Shown in pieces: positions 34,227 through 43,872 of a stretch of DNA of 64,000 nt (position 1 is the first letter of the stretch; every line of letters starts with the position of its first letter). The stretch is from Fibrobacter sp. UWB11 (GTDB lineage Bacteria > Fibrobacterota > Fibrobacteria > Fibrobacterales > Fibrobacteraceae): assembly GCF_900143015.1 (NCBI RefSeq), contig NZ_FSRT01000002.1, positions 310,001 through 374,000 on the forward strand, given 5' to 3'. Under the pieces are notes generated by a model that was not told the DNA's origin, did no database searches, and worked only from the letters and a program-made list of their open reading frames with translations. The position numbers and the translations under genes were made by a program.

Positions 34227-35621
34227 ATGGCAGTAGAAGACAACTATAACGTTGGACACGTCATCATGATAACCCTTTCCGCCGCCATCGGAGGGTTCCT
34301 ATTCGGTTTTGACTCGTCCGTGATTAACGGTGCAAACGTAGCGCTTAAGGGCTATTTCAATTGTAACGACATGCAGCTTGGTCTTGCGGTTTCTCTCGCT
34401 CTAATAGGTGCAGCTGCAGGTGCTTACTTCGCAGGCCGACTGGCCGATAAATTTGGACGTGTGCGTTGCATGCTTGCAGCCGCCGTCCTTTTCTTTATCA
34501 GTGCAATCGGTTCCGGTCTCCCGTTCACCATCTACGACTTCATCGCCTGGCGCGTGATTGGCGGTATCGGTATCGGCGTGGCATCCATTATCGCCCCGAT
34601 TTACATTGCCGAAACTTCACCGGCGCACTTGCGTGGGCGACTAGGTTCCATGCAGCAGTTCGCTATCGTTATCGGTATCTTCGTGGCGCTGCTTTCGAAC
34701 TACATCATCGTCCGCATTTCGGGTTCAGCAAGCAACTTGATTATGGGCATTGAATCCTGGAAGGTGATGTTCTGGGTCGAAGCTATCCCGGCTTTCCTCT
34801 ACGGTGTCGCCGCCTGGCAGCTCCCGGAATCCCCGCGTTTCCTCGTGAGCAAGGGCCGCATGGAAGAAGCTCAGAAAGTGCTTTCGATGATTGCATCCGT
34901 CGGCATCAAGGAAAAGGCTCAGGAAATTGAAGACTCCTTCAAGACTCACAAGCCAGCCAAGCTTTCTGACCTCCTCGAAACGGTCGCTGGCAAAAAGCGC
35001 GTCGCTCCGATTGTCTGGGCTGGTCTCAGTATCGCCATTCTCCAGCAGCTCGTGGGTATTAACGTGATCTTCTACTATGGTTCCATGCTTTGGCAGAGTG
35101 TCGGTTTCGGTGAAAGCGATGCATTCCTTACGAGCGTGATTTCCAGTGCCATCAACTTGACCATGACTATCGCTGCTATTCTCCTTATCGATAAGATTGG
35201 TCGTAAGCCGCTTTTGCTCATCGGTTCTGCTGGCATGACCGTTACGCTTGGCATTCTCGCGTGCTGCTTCCTCTTCGGTTCCGACGCTAGCGGTAACCTC
35301 ACAGGCAATAGTGGTATTTTCGCCCTCCTCGCCGCAAACTTCTACGTGGCATTCTTTGCCGCAACATGGGGTCCGGTGATGTGGGTGATGCTCGGCGAAA
35401 TGTTCAACAACCGCATTCGTGCCGTGGCAATCGCAATATGCGGCCTTGCCCAGTGGGGTGCAAACTTCCTGGTCAGCTGGTCTTTCCCGGTTCTCGTCGG
35501 CAAGGACGGTATCGGAATCGGCCCGACCTACTTGATTTACACGACCTTCGCAGCAATAAGCTTTGTGTTAGTCGCCAAGCTGGTGAATGAAACCAAGGGC
35601 AAAAAGCTCGAAGCGATGTAA
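34227..35621 (+). CDS. MFS sugar porter (sugar:H+ symporter family)
   Basis: A 464-residue inner-membrane transporter with 12 predicted membrane segments. Sugar porter signatures are GGFLFGFDSSVINGA in segment 1, GRLADKFGRVR, the central PESPRFLVSKGR, QQLVGINVIFYYG, DKIGRKPLLL and the C-terminal NETKGKKL. The pattern matches XylE/GalP-type importers; the substrate could be glucose, xylose or another monosaccharide. ATG 34227 follows AGAGG at a good distance, and an upstream ATG at 34170 lacks one. Strong terminator downstream. Confidence 0.92.
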   Translation: MAVEDNYNVGHVIMITLSAAIGGFLFGFDSSVINGANVALKGYFNCNDMQLGLAVSLALIGAAAGAYFAGRLADKFGRVRCMLAAAVLFFISAIGSGLPFTIYDFIAWRVIGGIGIGVASIIAPIYIAETSPAHLRGRLGSMQQFAIVIGIFVALLSNYIIVRISGSASNLIMGIESWKVMFWVEAIPAFLYGVAAWQLPESPRFLVSKGRMEEAQKVLSMIASVGIKEKAQEIEDSFKTHKPAKLSDLLETVAGKKRVAPIVWAGLSIAILQQLVGINVIFYYGSMLWQSVGFGESDAFLTSVISSAINLTMTIAAILLIDKIGRKPLLLIGSAGMTVTLGILACCFLFGSDASGNLTGNSGIFALLAANFYVAFFAATWGPVMWVMLGEMFNNRIRAVAIAICGLAQWGANFLVSWSFPVLVGKDGIGIGPTYLIYTTFAAISFVLVAKLVNETKGKKLEAM

Positions 35622-35648
35622 TATCAAATATTGATTTATATCAAAGGT

Positions 35649-35672
35649 CCCGGAAATTTCCGGGGCTTTTTT
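35649..35672 (+). terminator. Intrinsic terminator of the sugar porter gene
   Basis: The palindrome CCCGGAAATTTCCGGG is followed by GCTTTTTT. Confidence 0.85.
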
Positions 35673-35787
35673 ACTTGAAATCGTCAAAATTTGTGAATTT
35701 AAGGGGAAAAGCCATACAACTTGTAGTATTGCCAAGCAGACCTTTTTTTGAGAAAAAAGGTAATTTTTTTTTAGGTGGGGTAATATC

Positions 35788-37050
35788 ATGTATTGCAAAA
35801 CAAAAAACAAGTCCTCGAAAATCGCTTTAGCATGCGTTTTCGCCTTTGGGCTCATAGGTTATTGTACTGCAGCCCCTGTCAAAACTGTACCCTGGAACGG
35901 CCATGTTGGTGCCGTAAGTTTTACTTTCGACGACGCTCTCGAAACCCAAGTTCTTAACTTGAAACCTTTGCTAGATGCAATGCCGGATGTCCATGTGACA
36001 TTCTTTTTAACAGCATTCCAGGACCGCCTAAACGAAAATGCAGCCGGGTTTGCGGCCCTTGCTATCGCAGGCCATGAAATTGGAAACCACACCATATCGC
36101 ACTGGCATTTACCCCAAGAAACAGACGAAGAACTTGAAGAAGATGTCGTGAAATTCGCAGACACTATCGAAGCGACGCTTGCAAAACACGGTGCCGATGT
36201 TCAAGTCATATCGTTTGCTACCCCGTTTTGCGAAAACGACGACCATGTCAAAACCATTATCGAAAAGCGGCATTTAATTAACCGCGATTGCACCTATGAC
36301 GGAGCCCGAACAAAATGGAACGAAGAACCTGACTGGATGAGCATGCCGGCCAAGATATGGTCCCGTTCAGGCGCCACCGTGAACGAAATGCTAAACGCGC
36401 TGGATACAGCGGCATTCATTGGCAACTACGCAAACGCCAACCCGCTAGACCCCCAGATAACCGAAGGCACATGGCTCATTGTTTTACAGCACGACGTTTC
36501 TGAAAGGTTAATCGACAATTACGCCATCAACCCTGATGACATCAAGGCTCTTTTTGAGCGTGCCGTCAGGAATAAACTTTGGGTAGCACCAATCGGAACT
36601 GTAGGCGCCTACCAGCGCGCACACTTTGTTTTTGATAACGCTTTGATGACAAAAACAGATGACGGCTACAGCGTAAAATGGAAAATTCCAAACGAACGCA
36701 TGCCCAAAAGCGTACCGCTCCGCGTACGGATAGATACGACGCGAGTCAGCAGCAAAACAATCATCGAGCAAGACGGAAAAGTTCTCACCCCCGAAAGCGA
36801 TGGTTCCTACATTATCGAGTTCATGTCCAAAAGCCTCATATTGAAAAATACAGGAGAAGTTTCAATACCTAAGGCAATAAAGGCAACGCAAAACAAGCAA
36901 GCATACAAGTATACGCTATTTGATATAAAAGGACATAAACTTGAGAAGATAAACGATTTTGCAGTTCCAGAAAGATATCCGAAAGGCGTTTATTTCATTC
37001 GAGCAGAAGCAAACGGAATGCCGACAATCACGAGGAAAGTTGCTAGATAA
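35788..37050 (+). CDS. Secreted polysaccharide deacetylase (CE4/NodB type)
   Basis: A 420-residue exported esterase with a signal peptide to about residue 28 (GLIGYCTAA). The NodB domain (about 36-265) shows motif 1 SFTFDDALE (catalytic and metal Asp), motif 2 HEIGNHTISHWH (two metal His) and FATPFCENDD near the usual motif 3. A linker and a C-terminal sorting-type domain follow, with YTLFDIKGHKLEKI and PKGVYFIRAEANG, ending in basic RKVAR. Such C-termini act in type IX secretion. Acetylxylan or chitin derivatives are likely substrates, given the neighbouring hydrolases. AGGTGGGG lies 7 bases before the ATG. Confidence 0.88.
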   Translation: MYCKTKNKSSKIALACVFAFGLIGYCTAAPVKTVPWNGHVGAVSFTFDDALETQVLNLKPLLDAMPDVHVTFFLTAFQDRLNENAAGFAALAIAGHEIGNHTISHWHLPQETDEELEEDVVKFADTIEATLAKHGADVQVISFATPFCENDDHVKTIIEKRHLINRDCTYDGARTKWNEEPDWMSMPAKIWSRSGATVNEMLNALDTAAFIGNYANANPLDPQITEGTWLIVLQHDVSERLIDNYAINPDDIKALFERAVRNKLWVAPIGTVGAYQRAHFVFDNALMTKTDDGYSVKWKIPNERMPKSVPLRVRIDTTRVSSKTIIEQDGKVLTPESDGSYIIEFMSKSLILKNTGEVSIPKAIKATQNKQAYKYTLFDIKGHKLEKINDFAVPERYPKGVYFIRAEANGMPTITRKVAR

Positions 37051-37105
37051 AGCAATCGACATTTGCGCAAAGCACACAGACTTCTAGAGACAAAGCGACA
37101 AAAAC

Positions 37106-37135
37106 AAAAAGCCGAGGCGAACGCCTCGGCTTTTT
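37106..37135. terminator. Bidirectional terminator between the CE4 and GH8 genes
   Basis: The stem GCCGAGGC/GCCTCGGC (37111-37130, loop GAAC) is flanked by AAAAA and TTTTT. Confidence 0.9.
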
Positions 37136-37165
37136 GCAATTTCGTTTTCGAACTTCGTTCGTGAA

Positions 37166-39343
37166 TTACTTCACGTTGACGCGGTTCATTTCGGAACCAA
37201 CGCGAACGATGTAGGAACCAGCGCTCGGAACGTTAACGGTGAGGTTGCTGTTCATGAGCATGCCACCGGCAATAGCCTTGCCCTGCATGTTGTAGACCAT
37301 GAACACGTTACCAGCCTTAGCACCGTTGATTTCAAGTTTCATGCCATTTGCACGAACGCTGAAGCTCGGAGCAAAGGAAACCTTGTAGAGGCTAACAGGC
37401 TTGATTTCGATGCCAGTGAGCTTGACCGGATCAACAGCGGTCTTGCTTGCGTCGAGGAATTCGACAGCGCTGATGGTGAGTTCACCGAGGCCGCCCTTAG
37501 CGTCCTTGACTTCCCACTTGAGGCCCTTGATGCAGGTGAGGATTTCGCCGCCTTCCGGAGCGTTGTTCTTGCTAACCCAGTCAAGGATATTGATTTCCTT
37601 GCCATCACCCAAACCCTTGAAGCCGTATTCATACGGAGTCATGTCATAGGTCACAGCCTTGAATTCTTCGGAGTTGTCAACATAGATACCCGGTTCAGAA
37701 CCTGCACCTGCGTTTTCAACTTTCTTCTTTTCGTTTTCGTCGGTGATGGTGTTGAGGATAGCCATGCGGATCGGACCAGAAGTCTTAGCCGTCACGCGGA
37801 TGTACTGGATGCCGAGAGTCTTGAAGTTGACACCGCAGGAACCATCGTTCTTGCATTCGTCCTTCTTGAAGGAAACTGCAATACCAGCAGACGGATACTT
37901 GAGCGTGCCAGCCTTAGCAGCTGCTTCAGTCCATTCCGGTTCCGGACCGATTTCCATAGAAGCGCGAGCAACGATAGAACCATCATCAAGTCTGTAGAGC
38001 GGAGATGCGCCAGAATCCGGGACCATCTTGGTGCCGATACCGAGCTTGTCGTGGTATGCACCCCAGTTCCAGAGACCAGAGACAGCAACAGTCGTATCAC
38101 CGAATGTCAAGTGTTCACCTTCGCCTTCGCTGATGGACGGAGCCTTAGACGGGTCCGGTGTGAACGGAGTGAAACCAGTGGTATTGTAGAGGTTCGGCAT
38201 GTTACCCGTCACGAGGAGGAGGTAGAGCATGTTCAAAGTAGCCGGATAGTACTTTTCACCAGCAACAGAGCCTTCACCGCAACCCTGAGCGGTAGCGCAG
38301 CTTGTCTTTTCCTTGAGAACCTTGTAAACCGTACCGAGGTAGGTTTCAGCTTCCTTGCTGTCGATAGAAGACGTTGCAAGGCCGAGACCACCGGAGAAGG
38401 TAGAAGAAACGAAGCGACGGATATCGCTGTTATCAATATGATAAGCACCACCTTCGTACTTATAACCGGAGTTCACGCCACTAGCAGTGCGGGTTTCCGG
38501 GATAAGCCAGCTAACAACTTTCTTGTTGAATGCCTGAGCCTTGGTATCGCCGTACCAGTAATAAGCCCAAGCCATACGCCACGGCGTACGAGCAGCGTCA
38601 TCGTAGAAACCGATATCGTTAGAAACGGCTGCAGATGTCAAAATCGGCTTGTGGGAGTTCCAGTCGCACCAGTCCGGCACAAGACCAGTCTTGGAATCCT
38701 GGCAAGCGTTCAAGTCAGTATAAGCCTGAGAGATAACACTAGACCAAGAACCGCCAGCAACGTCCTGGAAAAGCTGGAAGTTGGCAGTCGTTGCATAGCT
38801 CGGGTTGAAACCGTCATTCCACTGGTTACCCGGCTTAATCTTGCCGCCATTGATGTCGTTGGAAGCAATCCAAGAAATGAGGGACTTGCCTGCAGAGAGG
38901 TAAGAAGCATCATTCCACTGCTTGGAAGCCATCACGAGAGCGAGAGCAGCGTCAAAGTCAGCGTCAGATGCCGTACCGGAACCGCCATTGCAGCCGATAC
39001 GCCAGTTCATGCCACCGCCACCAGCGCTATTGCTTGTCCATGTGTTGTAAAGTTTCTTGAAAACATCCTGATCGTCCATGTAGACGGAAATCAACATACC
39101 GTATGCAATAGCTTCAGAAACGGTAGAGCAAGTTCCTTCCGGAGCAAAAACCCAGCCCTGGGAAGCATCGTACCAGGCCTTCTTCCATGTCTGGTAGTGA
39201 GTCTTGATCATATCCGTATCGGCATATTCAATAATCTTGCCGTGCGGATACTTCATGTTCTGCGGGAACGGGAACTGTCCAGCAGTAGCCGTTACTGCAG
39301 CGAATGCAGCAAGGCCAAACATAGCTTTAACCAAAGTCTTCAT
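37166..39343 (-). CDS. Family 8 endoglucanase with C-terminal beta domain, secreted
   Basis: A 725-residue secreted GH8 enzyme cleaving beta-1,4-glucans. It has a signal peptide to about residue 21 (AAVTATAGQF) and a GH8 alpha/alpha barrel with the acid Glu77 in STVSEAIAYGM, SDADFDAALAL (127-136) and WCDWNSHKP. Residues 410-650 form a second domain with TYDMTPYEYGF and ILTCIKGLKWEVKD, which resembles CBM11-type carbohydrate-binding modules; this is tentative. The end (MVYNMQGKAIAGG...AGSYIVRVGSEMNRVNVK) is a type IX secretion sorting domain. AAAGGA precedes the ATG at 8 bases. Xylanase or chitosanase activity also occurs in GH8. Confidence 0.9.
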   Translation of the reverse strand: MKTLVKAMFGLAAFAAVTATAGQFPFPQNMKYPHGKIIEYADTDMIKTHYQTWKKAWYDASQGWVFAPEGTCSTVSEAIAYGMLISVYMDDQDVFKKLYNTWTSNSAGGGGMNWRIGCNGGSGTASDADFDAALALVMASKQWNDASYLSAGKSLISWIASNDINGGKIKPGNQWNDGFNPSYATTANFQLFQDVAGGSWSSVISQAYTDLNACQDSKTGLVPDWCDWNSHKPILTSAAVSNDIGFYDDAARTPWRMAWAYYWYGDTKAQAFNKKVVSWLIPETRTASGVNSGYKYEGGAYHIDNSDIRRFVSSTFSGGLGLATSSIDSKEAETYLGTVYKVLKEKTSCATAQGCGEGSVAGEKYYPATLNMLYLLLVTGNMPNLYNTTGFTPFTPDPSKAPSISEGEGEHLTFGDTTVAVSGLWNWGAYHDKLGIGTKMVPDSGASPLYRLDDGSIVARASMEIGPEPEWTEAAAKAGTLKYPSAGIAVSFKKDECKNDGSCGVNFKTLGIQYIRVTAKTSGPIRMAILNTITDENEKKKVENAGAGSEPGIYVDNSEEFKAVTYDMTPYEYGFKGLGDGKEINILDWVSKNNAPEGGEILTCIKGLKWEVKDAKGGLGELTISAVEFLDASKTAVDPVKLTGIEIKPVSLYKVSFAPSFSVRANGMKLEINGAKAGNVFMVYNMQGKAIAGGMLMNSNLTVNVPSAGSYIVRVGSEMNRVNVK

Positions 39344-39483
39344 ATGAATTCCTTTTAAAAAAAGATTTCACCCATCCAACCTAAAAGATAGTTTGATACT
39401 ATATAAAAAATCAACCCTTCTTTTGTAAAAGGATTGACATAATGCGTAAAATCACACGAAAAGTGTTCTTAAAACGTTCCTGT

Positions 39484-41751
39484 TCAGCGAGTTACGTTAA
39501 CTTTTCTTTGCATTACTCTGTTCATCGTCTCTAGGACTTTCGCCACCACGAACGGTTTTGGCAAATGATCATCCATTCCGGCATCGAGAGACTTTTGGCG
39601 GTCTTCATCAAACGCATTTGCCGAAAGTGCAATAATTGGAATTTTTGCTTGCGGGTAAATCTTTCGGATGGCCTTCGTCGCCTCGTAGCCATCCATGACT
39701 GGCATCTGGACGTCCATCAGAATGCAATCGTAAAAATCCGGAGAATGTTCACGGACACGTGTCACGGCCTCGAGGCCATTTTCGGCGATATCCACACTCA
39801 TTTCGGCATCTAGCAAAAAGTCCTGCGCAACTTCCCTATTGAATTCGTTATCTTCAACAAGCAAAACATGCTTGCCTTTCAAAAATTTACCTTCGTCGAG
39901 CGTATTCATTTCGCCATGGTCCAAGGCAACGTCGCTTTCTGTCGCTATCTTGAACTGGATACGCACATGAACAGTCGTCCCAAGCCCAATTTCGCTTTGG
40001 ATATCAATTTCTGCACCGATCATATCGGCAAGGCGCTTTACAATGGACATTCCAAGCCCAGTTCCCTGCAAGCGGCTTTGCGTTGAATTTTGCTCGCGAG
40101 CGAATTCTTCGAAAATGTGTTCCAAAAACGCCTTGGACATGCCAAGCCCATTGTCGCTAATTTCAAAGTCAAATACAGTATAGCCATCTACTTGGCAGGG
40201 CAATTCTTCTACCGTAAAGACAACGCGGCCCCCATAAGTCGTAAACTTTTCGGCATTCGATATAATATTATACAGAATCTGGCGAAGGCAGTTCACATTC
40301 GCCATGACGAACTTATTCTTGACTTCCGAAAAGTCCCAAATAAACGAAAGATTCTTTTGACTCATCATGGGAACAAAACTTTCGCAAAGTTCCGTCATGC
40401 ACGACGGCAAATTCATCATCCGTTCTTTCAGCATCAGCTGCCCGGACTCGATTTTCGCCATGTTTAGCACTTCTTCGATCAATTGGAGCAAGTAACCGCC
40501 CGATATGCGGATTTTCTTGAGCGCATCCTGAACATCTTCAGTATTTGTGATATGGCGTTCTGCACGATCGGCATAGCCTATAATTGCATTCATCGGCGTT
40601 CGGATATCGTGGCTCATGTTGAGAAGGAACTTCGATTTGGCCTCTTTGGCCTCGGCGGCAAAAGCATTCGCCTCGCGCAATTTATAATCCAATTCATTTT
40701 GGCGATATTTCAACTTGCGCCTAAAACCAAGCCATACGAGCGATGCAATCAAAGCCAATCCCAAAATTCCAAAGACTAAACCAAAAACAGCCACAATGCG
40801 GGAATGAGCATGCAACAATTCACCCGAATAGTTCGGCATTCGAAATCCCGCATACTTTACCACCTTTGCACGGACAACCTTAGGGGATAACGACAACACT
40901 CCCTTTGTCAAAATGGAAGCGAGTTCACGCGGAGCGCTCCTCGGCACAGCAATGCTCATTCCTTGTAACAAACTATCATAGCCGGCAAGCACTTGATCGT
41001 GCAAGTACTCCGGAGTAAACACCCACGCATCATCGTCACCAGTTATACCATAGCGGCCATCAAGCACAACCAAAGGTTTCTTTGTATCGTAGGTCATGAC
41101 AAATTCATACTTCAAGCCATTGTGAAGTGCAATTTCGGCAAATATGTCGAGCAAAATACCTTTCGGCATGCCGTCATCGATAAACGCATACGGGAACACC
41201 GCATTGCGGACTGTCACTTTAAGCATGCGGTCGTTACCGCGAAACTCCTGCAAAAAAGCGCGTTCCCGTTCCGAAAGTACTGACAAATCCAAAGTTTCAT
41301 CGCCAAAGTACTTGCTATTCATCTGGCTTTTCCAGTTCGGTTCTATCAAATTCATTTGCTGAATTGCATAATTGATTTCATTCAGCAACGTCGAATCTGA
41401 TTTGCGAACGGCAATGCAATCGGAGCTGGGGCCAATAGGCAACGAGAACGCGAATAGGGATTCCAATTCCTTAGACTTGTTTACCGGTAGGACAATATCG
41501 ACAGCACCGCTTTCGAGCCTTTTCAGCATTTCGTCACGAGACTTGCGGCCATAGGTAAAATCAAAATTCAAATTTGCATAGCGGGACATGCGGCGGAAAA
41601 GTTCATAGCCATAGCCATTTTTTTCTCCATTTTCCGAAATTTCATAGTAGCCGGAACTAGCATAAAACCCCACATTAATTTTTTGTGGTGCAGCAAAGGC
41701 TATTCCCCCCAGCAACAATAAAATCGGCAAAATGAAGATTTTTGCACGCAT
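39484..41751 (-). CDS. Hybrid sensor histidine kinase with periplasmic solute-binding sensor (BvgS-like)
   Basis: A 755-residue membrane sensor. It has a signal peptide (1-20), then two tandem SBP_bac_3-type domains (about 24-165 and 176-310; the second starts LKVTVRNAVFPYAF), one membrane segment (319-342), a short coiled linker, HisKA with His381 (MSHDIRTPMNAIIGY) and an ATPase domain (N-box IISNAEKF, G1 DNGLGMS, G2 GTGLGMSIVK). A receiver with Asp680 (ILMDVQMPVMDG) ends it. There is no HPt domain, so the phosphate probably goes to a separate HPt such as that at 43516. The ATG at 41751 has AGGA about 10 bases upstream; TTG 41757 is the alternative. Confidence 0.92.
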   Translation of the reverse strand: MRAKIFILPILLLLGGIAFAAPQKINVGFYASSGYYEISENGEKNGYGYELFRRMSRYANLNFDFTYGRKSRDEMLKRLESGAVDIVLPVNKSKELESLFAFSLPIGPSSDCIAVRKSDSTLLNEINYAIQQMNLIEPNWKSQMNSKYFGDETLDLSVLSERERAFLQEFRGNDRMLKVTVRNAVFPYAFIDDGMPKGILLDIFAEIALHNGLKYEFVMTYDTKKPLVVLDGRYGITGDDDAWVFTPEYLHDQVLAGYDSLLQGMSIAVPRSAPRELASILTKGVLSLSPKVVRAKVVKYAGFRMPNYSGELLHAHSRIVAVFGLVFGILGLALIASLVWLGFRRKLKYRQNELDYKLREANAFAAEAKEAKSKFLLNMSHDIRTPMNAIIGYADRAERHITNTEDVQDALKKIRISGGYLLQLIEEVLNMAKIESGQLMLKERMMNLPSCMTELCESFVPMMSQKNLSFIWDFSEVKNKFVMANVNCLRQILYNIISNAEKFTTYGGRVVFTVEELPCQVDGYTVFDFEISDNGLGMSKAFLEHIFEEFAREQNSTQSRLQGTGLGMSIVKRLADMIGAEIDIQSEIGLGTTVHVRIQFKIATESDVALDHGEMNTLDEGKFLKGKHVLLVEDNEFNREVAQDFLLDAEMSVDIAENGLEAVTRVREHSPDFYDCILMDVQMPVMDGYEATKAIRKIYPQAKIPIIALSANAFDEDRQKSLDAGMDDHLPKPFVVAKVLETMNRVMQRKVNVTR

Positions 41752-41958
41752 AAGCAAACATCCTGTCCAACAATCTTACATTTATATTACAGAATATATA
41801 CAATTTTTATAAAAACGGCAATATTGAACATTTAAGCACAATATTACCGCCATTCGAGCGTACAATTATTTCAACGAGGTTACATTTTTCTTACACTAAA
41901 TGTGCGAAATTATATACATTTAATATGTATTGTATTTGGGTTTTAAAGGAATGCGTAT
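41752..41958. promoter_or_regulatory. Divergent AT-rich promoter region
   Basis: It separates the BvgS-like kinase from the first HD-GYP gene. It contains TTACACTAAATGTG (41892-41905), a partial match to TTACA-N5-TGTAA, but no sigma-54 element. TAATATG-like sequence precedes the HD-GYP gene. Confidence 0.3.
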
Positions 41959-43500
41959 ATGGATGAAAAGCGCCCTCTTATACTGATTGTTGACGATGTG
42001 GCCATGAACAGAGCCCTGTTGTCCGACATACTCAGTGACAAATACAATATCATCGAGGCGCAAAACGGAAACGAAGCTCTGCTCTTGCTCAGAGAACGGA
42101 CATCCGAAATTTCACTCGTACTCCTCGACATCGTAATGCCCGAAAAAGACGGCATGGAAGTCCTCGCCATCATGAACAAGAACGGCTGGATTAACGAAAT
42201 TCCGGTCATCATGATTTCTGGGGAAACAGCCCATTCGCTTATTGAAGGCGCCTACATGCTTGGCGTTACGGACTTTATCGGGCGACCTTTCGACGAGATG
42301 GTGCTCAAGAATCGAGTAAACAACACTATCCGCCTTTACCGGAAGCAAAAGAATCTTTCGGACCTCGTTTTAAATCAGATTTACGAAAAGACCCGCAACA
42401 ACAGCATGATGGTCACCATGTTGAGCCACATCGTAGAATTCCGCAACGGCGAAAGCGGAATGCATGTACTCCACATCAACACCATCACCGAAATGCTCTT
42501 GCGCGAACTGCTACGCCAGTGCAAACGGAACAACATCACAAAGTACAATATCAACAAGAACGATATCGGAATCATTTGCACGGCGTCATCCATGCACGAC
42601 ATCGGGAAAATCACGATTCCCGATGAAATTTTGAACAAGCCCGGCAAACTCACGCCCGAAGAATTCAACATCATGAAAGGGCATACCGTAAACTGCGCCC
42701 AAATGCTGAACGCAGTCCCCATCGGAAAAGATGAACCCTTGATGAAATACGTCTACGAAATTTGCCGCTGGCACCACGAACGCTGGGACGGCCGCGGCTA
42801 CCCCGATGGTCTCAAGGGCGATGAAATTCCTATAGCGGCACAAATCGTATCTATCGCTGACGTGTACGATGCCCTCACAAGCGAACGTTGCTACAAGCAT
42901 GCATTCACGCACGAAAAAGCGCTCGAAATGATCCACAACAACGAATGTGGCGTGTTCAACCCGCTTTTGATACAATGCCTCGACGCCATAGCCGACAAGC
43001 TTGTGATTTCGCTACAGACGTTCGACTGGAGCAAGCAAGCCGACAAGGATTTCTTCTATATCGCCGACGCCATGATGAATAGCAGCCAGCATCCCATATA
43101 CAACCAGATGTTTAGGCAGTTCATCGATGAGCGCAAGAAATCGCATTTCTTTGAATCTATGCTCGACGGTATGCTCTTTGAATACTCCTATACACCTGGC
43201 GTAATGAAGTTGTCTTCAAAGGCATCGAAGATTCTTGGACTTCCAAGAACTATCGTTGATGATTTTACCCCTAGCGATAACGAACAAAACAGCGCCGCAA
43301 CAGAAAACCTGAAAATTATCCAAAAAATTTTACGGCGCCAGACAACCCCCAAAGAAAAGCCGACTATCATCAAACAGGCTTTCAACATAGACGGCAAAAG
43401 CACACCTTGCAACGTCAAGGTGCTACAGATATGGACCAAAGGAACGAACGAAGCCCCAGCACTCACTTCTGTATATGGACACATTGATATAATTCATTAA
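41959..43500 (+). CDS. Response regulator with HD-GYP phosphodiesterase domain
   Basis: A 513-residue protein expected to break down cyclic di-GMP. The receiver occupies 1-125 with phosphorylatable Asp57 (LVLLDIVMP). The HD-GYP domain (about 150-345) has HIVEFRNGESGMHV, the metal pair His213-Asp214 (SSMHDIGK) and WDGRGYPDGL with GYP at 280-282. The last 140 residues form a separate domain (FEYSYTPGVMKLSSKASKIL) that I do not recognise. It is shared with the paralogue at 47742 and looks PAS-like. Full-length identity with that paralogue is high. An HPt gene follows by 15 bases, and a hybrid kinase gene is convergent. Confidence 0.93.
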   Translation: MDEKRPLILIVDDVAMNRALLSDILSDKYNIIEAQNGNEALLLLRERTSEISLVLLDIVMPEKDGMEVLAIMNKNGWINEIPVIMISGETAHSLIEGAYMLGVTDFIGRPFDEMVLKNRVNNTIRLYRKQKNLSDLVLNQIYEKTRNNSMMVTMLSHIVEFRNGESGMHVLHINTITEMLLRELLRQCKRNNITKYNINKNDIGIICTASSMHDIGKITIPDEILNKPGKLTPEEFNIMKGHTVNCAQMLNAVPIGKDEPLMKYVYEICRWHHERWDGRGYPDGLKGDEIPIAAQIVSIADVYDALTSERCYKHAFTHEKALEMIHNNECGVFNPLLIQCLDAIADKLVISLQTFDWSKQADKDFFYIADAMMNSSQHPIYNQMFRQFIDERKKSHFFESMLDGMLFEYSYTPGVMKLSSKASKILGLPRTIVDDFTPSDNEQNSAATENLKIIQKILRRQTTPKEKPTIIKQAFNIDGKSTPCNVKVLQIWTKGTNEAPALTSVYGHIDIIH

Positions 43501-43515
43501 AAAAGGATGTTTGTT

Positions 43516-43869
43516 ATGACTCTCTCTGAATTTTACAGCTCTCTCGGTGAATCTCTGGATGAAGTACTTGAACGTCTCCGCATGGAGTCCCGTATTGTGA
43601 AATACTTGGGACTGTTCCTCAGTGACCCCAGCTTTACCGAACTCAAGACCGCCTTTGACGGGAACGACGCAAAGACGGCGTTCCGTGCAGCCCATACGCT
43701 TAAAGGTGTTGCAGCAAACCTCGGCCTGAACAAGCTCGCCTCTTCTAGCAGCGAGCTTACCGAAGATTTGCGACCGGGAGAATTTACTGCAAATTCTCAA
43801 GCACTTTTGGAAAAGGTAGAACTGGACTATACCGTCGCTGTCGGCGGCATTAAGCAGCTTACTGCCTAA
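43516..43869 (+). CDS. Histidine phosphotransfer (HPt) protein
   Basis: A free-standing 117-residue HPt domain with the phosphorylatable His in RAAHTLKGVAANLGL, embedded in a four-helix pattern. ATG 43516 is chosen because AAAAGGA lies 8 bases before it; the ATG at 43507 overlaps that ribosome binding site. It sits 15 bases after an HD-GYP response regulator and ends 3 bases from a convergent hybrid kinase. No hybrid kinase in the island has its own HPt, so this protein is the likely carrier from kinase receivers to HD-GYP receivers. Confidence 0.92.
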   Translation: MTLSEFYSSLGESLDEVLERLRMESRIVKYLGLFLSDPSFTELKTAFDGNDAKTAFRAAHTLKGVAANLGLNKLASSSSELTEDLRPGEFTANSQALLEKVELDYTVAVGGIKQLTA

Positions 43870-43872
43870 ATT

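Noticed and set aside
41892-41905. TTACA-N5-TGTAA site before the first HD-GYP gene
   Set aside because: The right half is TGTGC, and no sigma-54 element is present. Not better than chance in AT-rich DNA.
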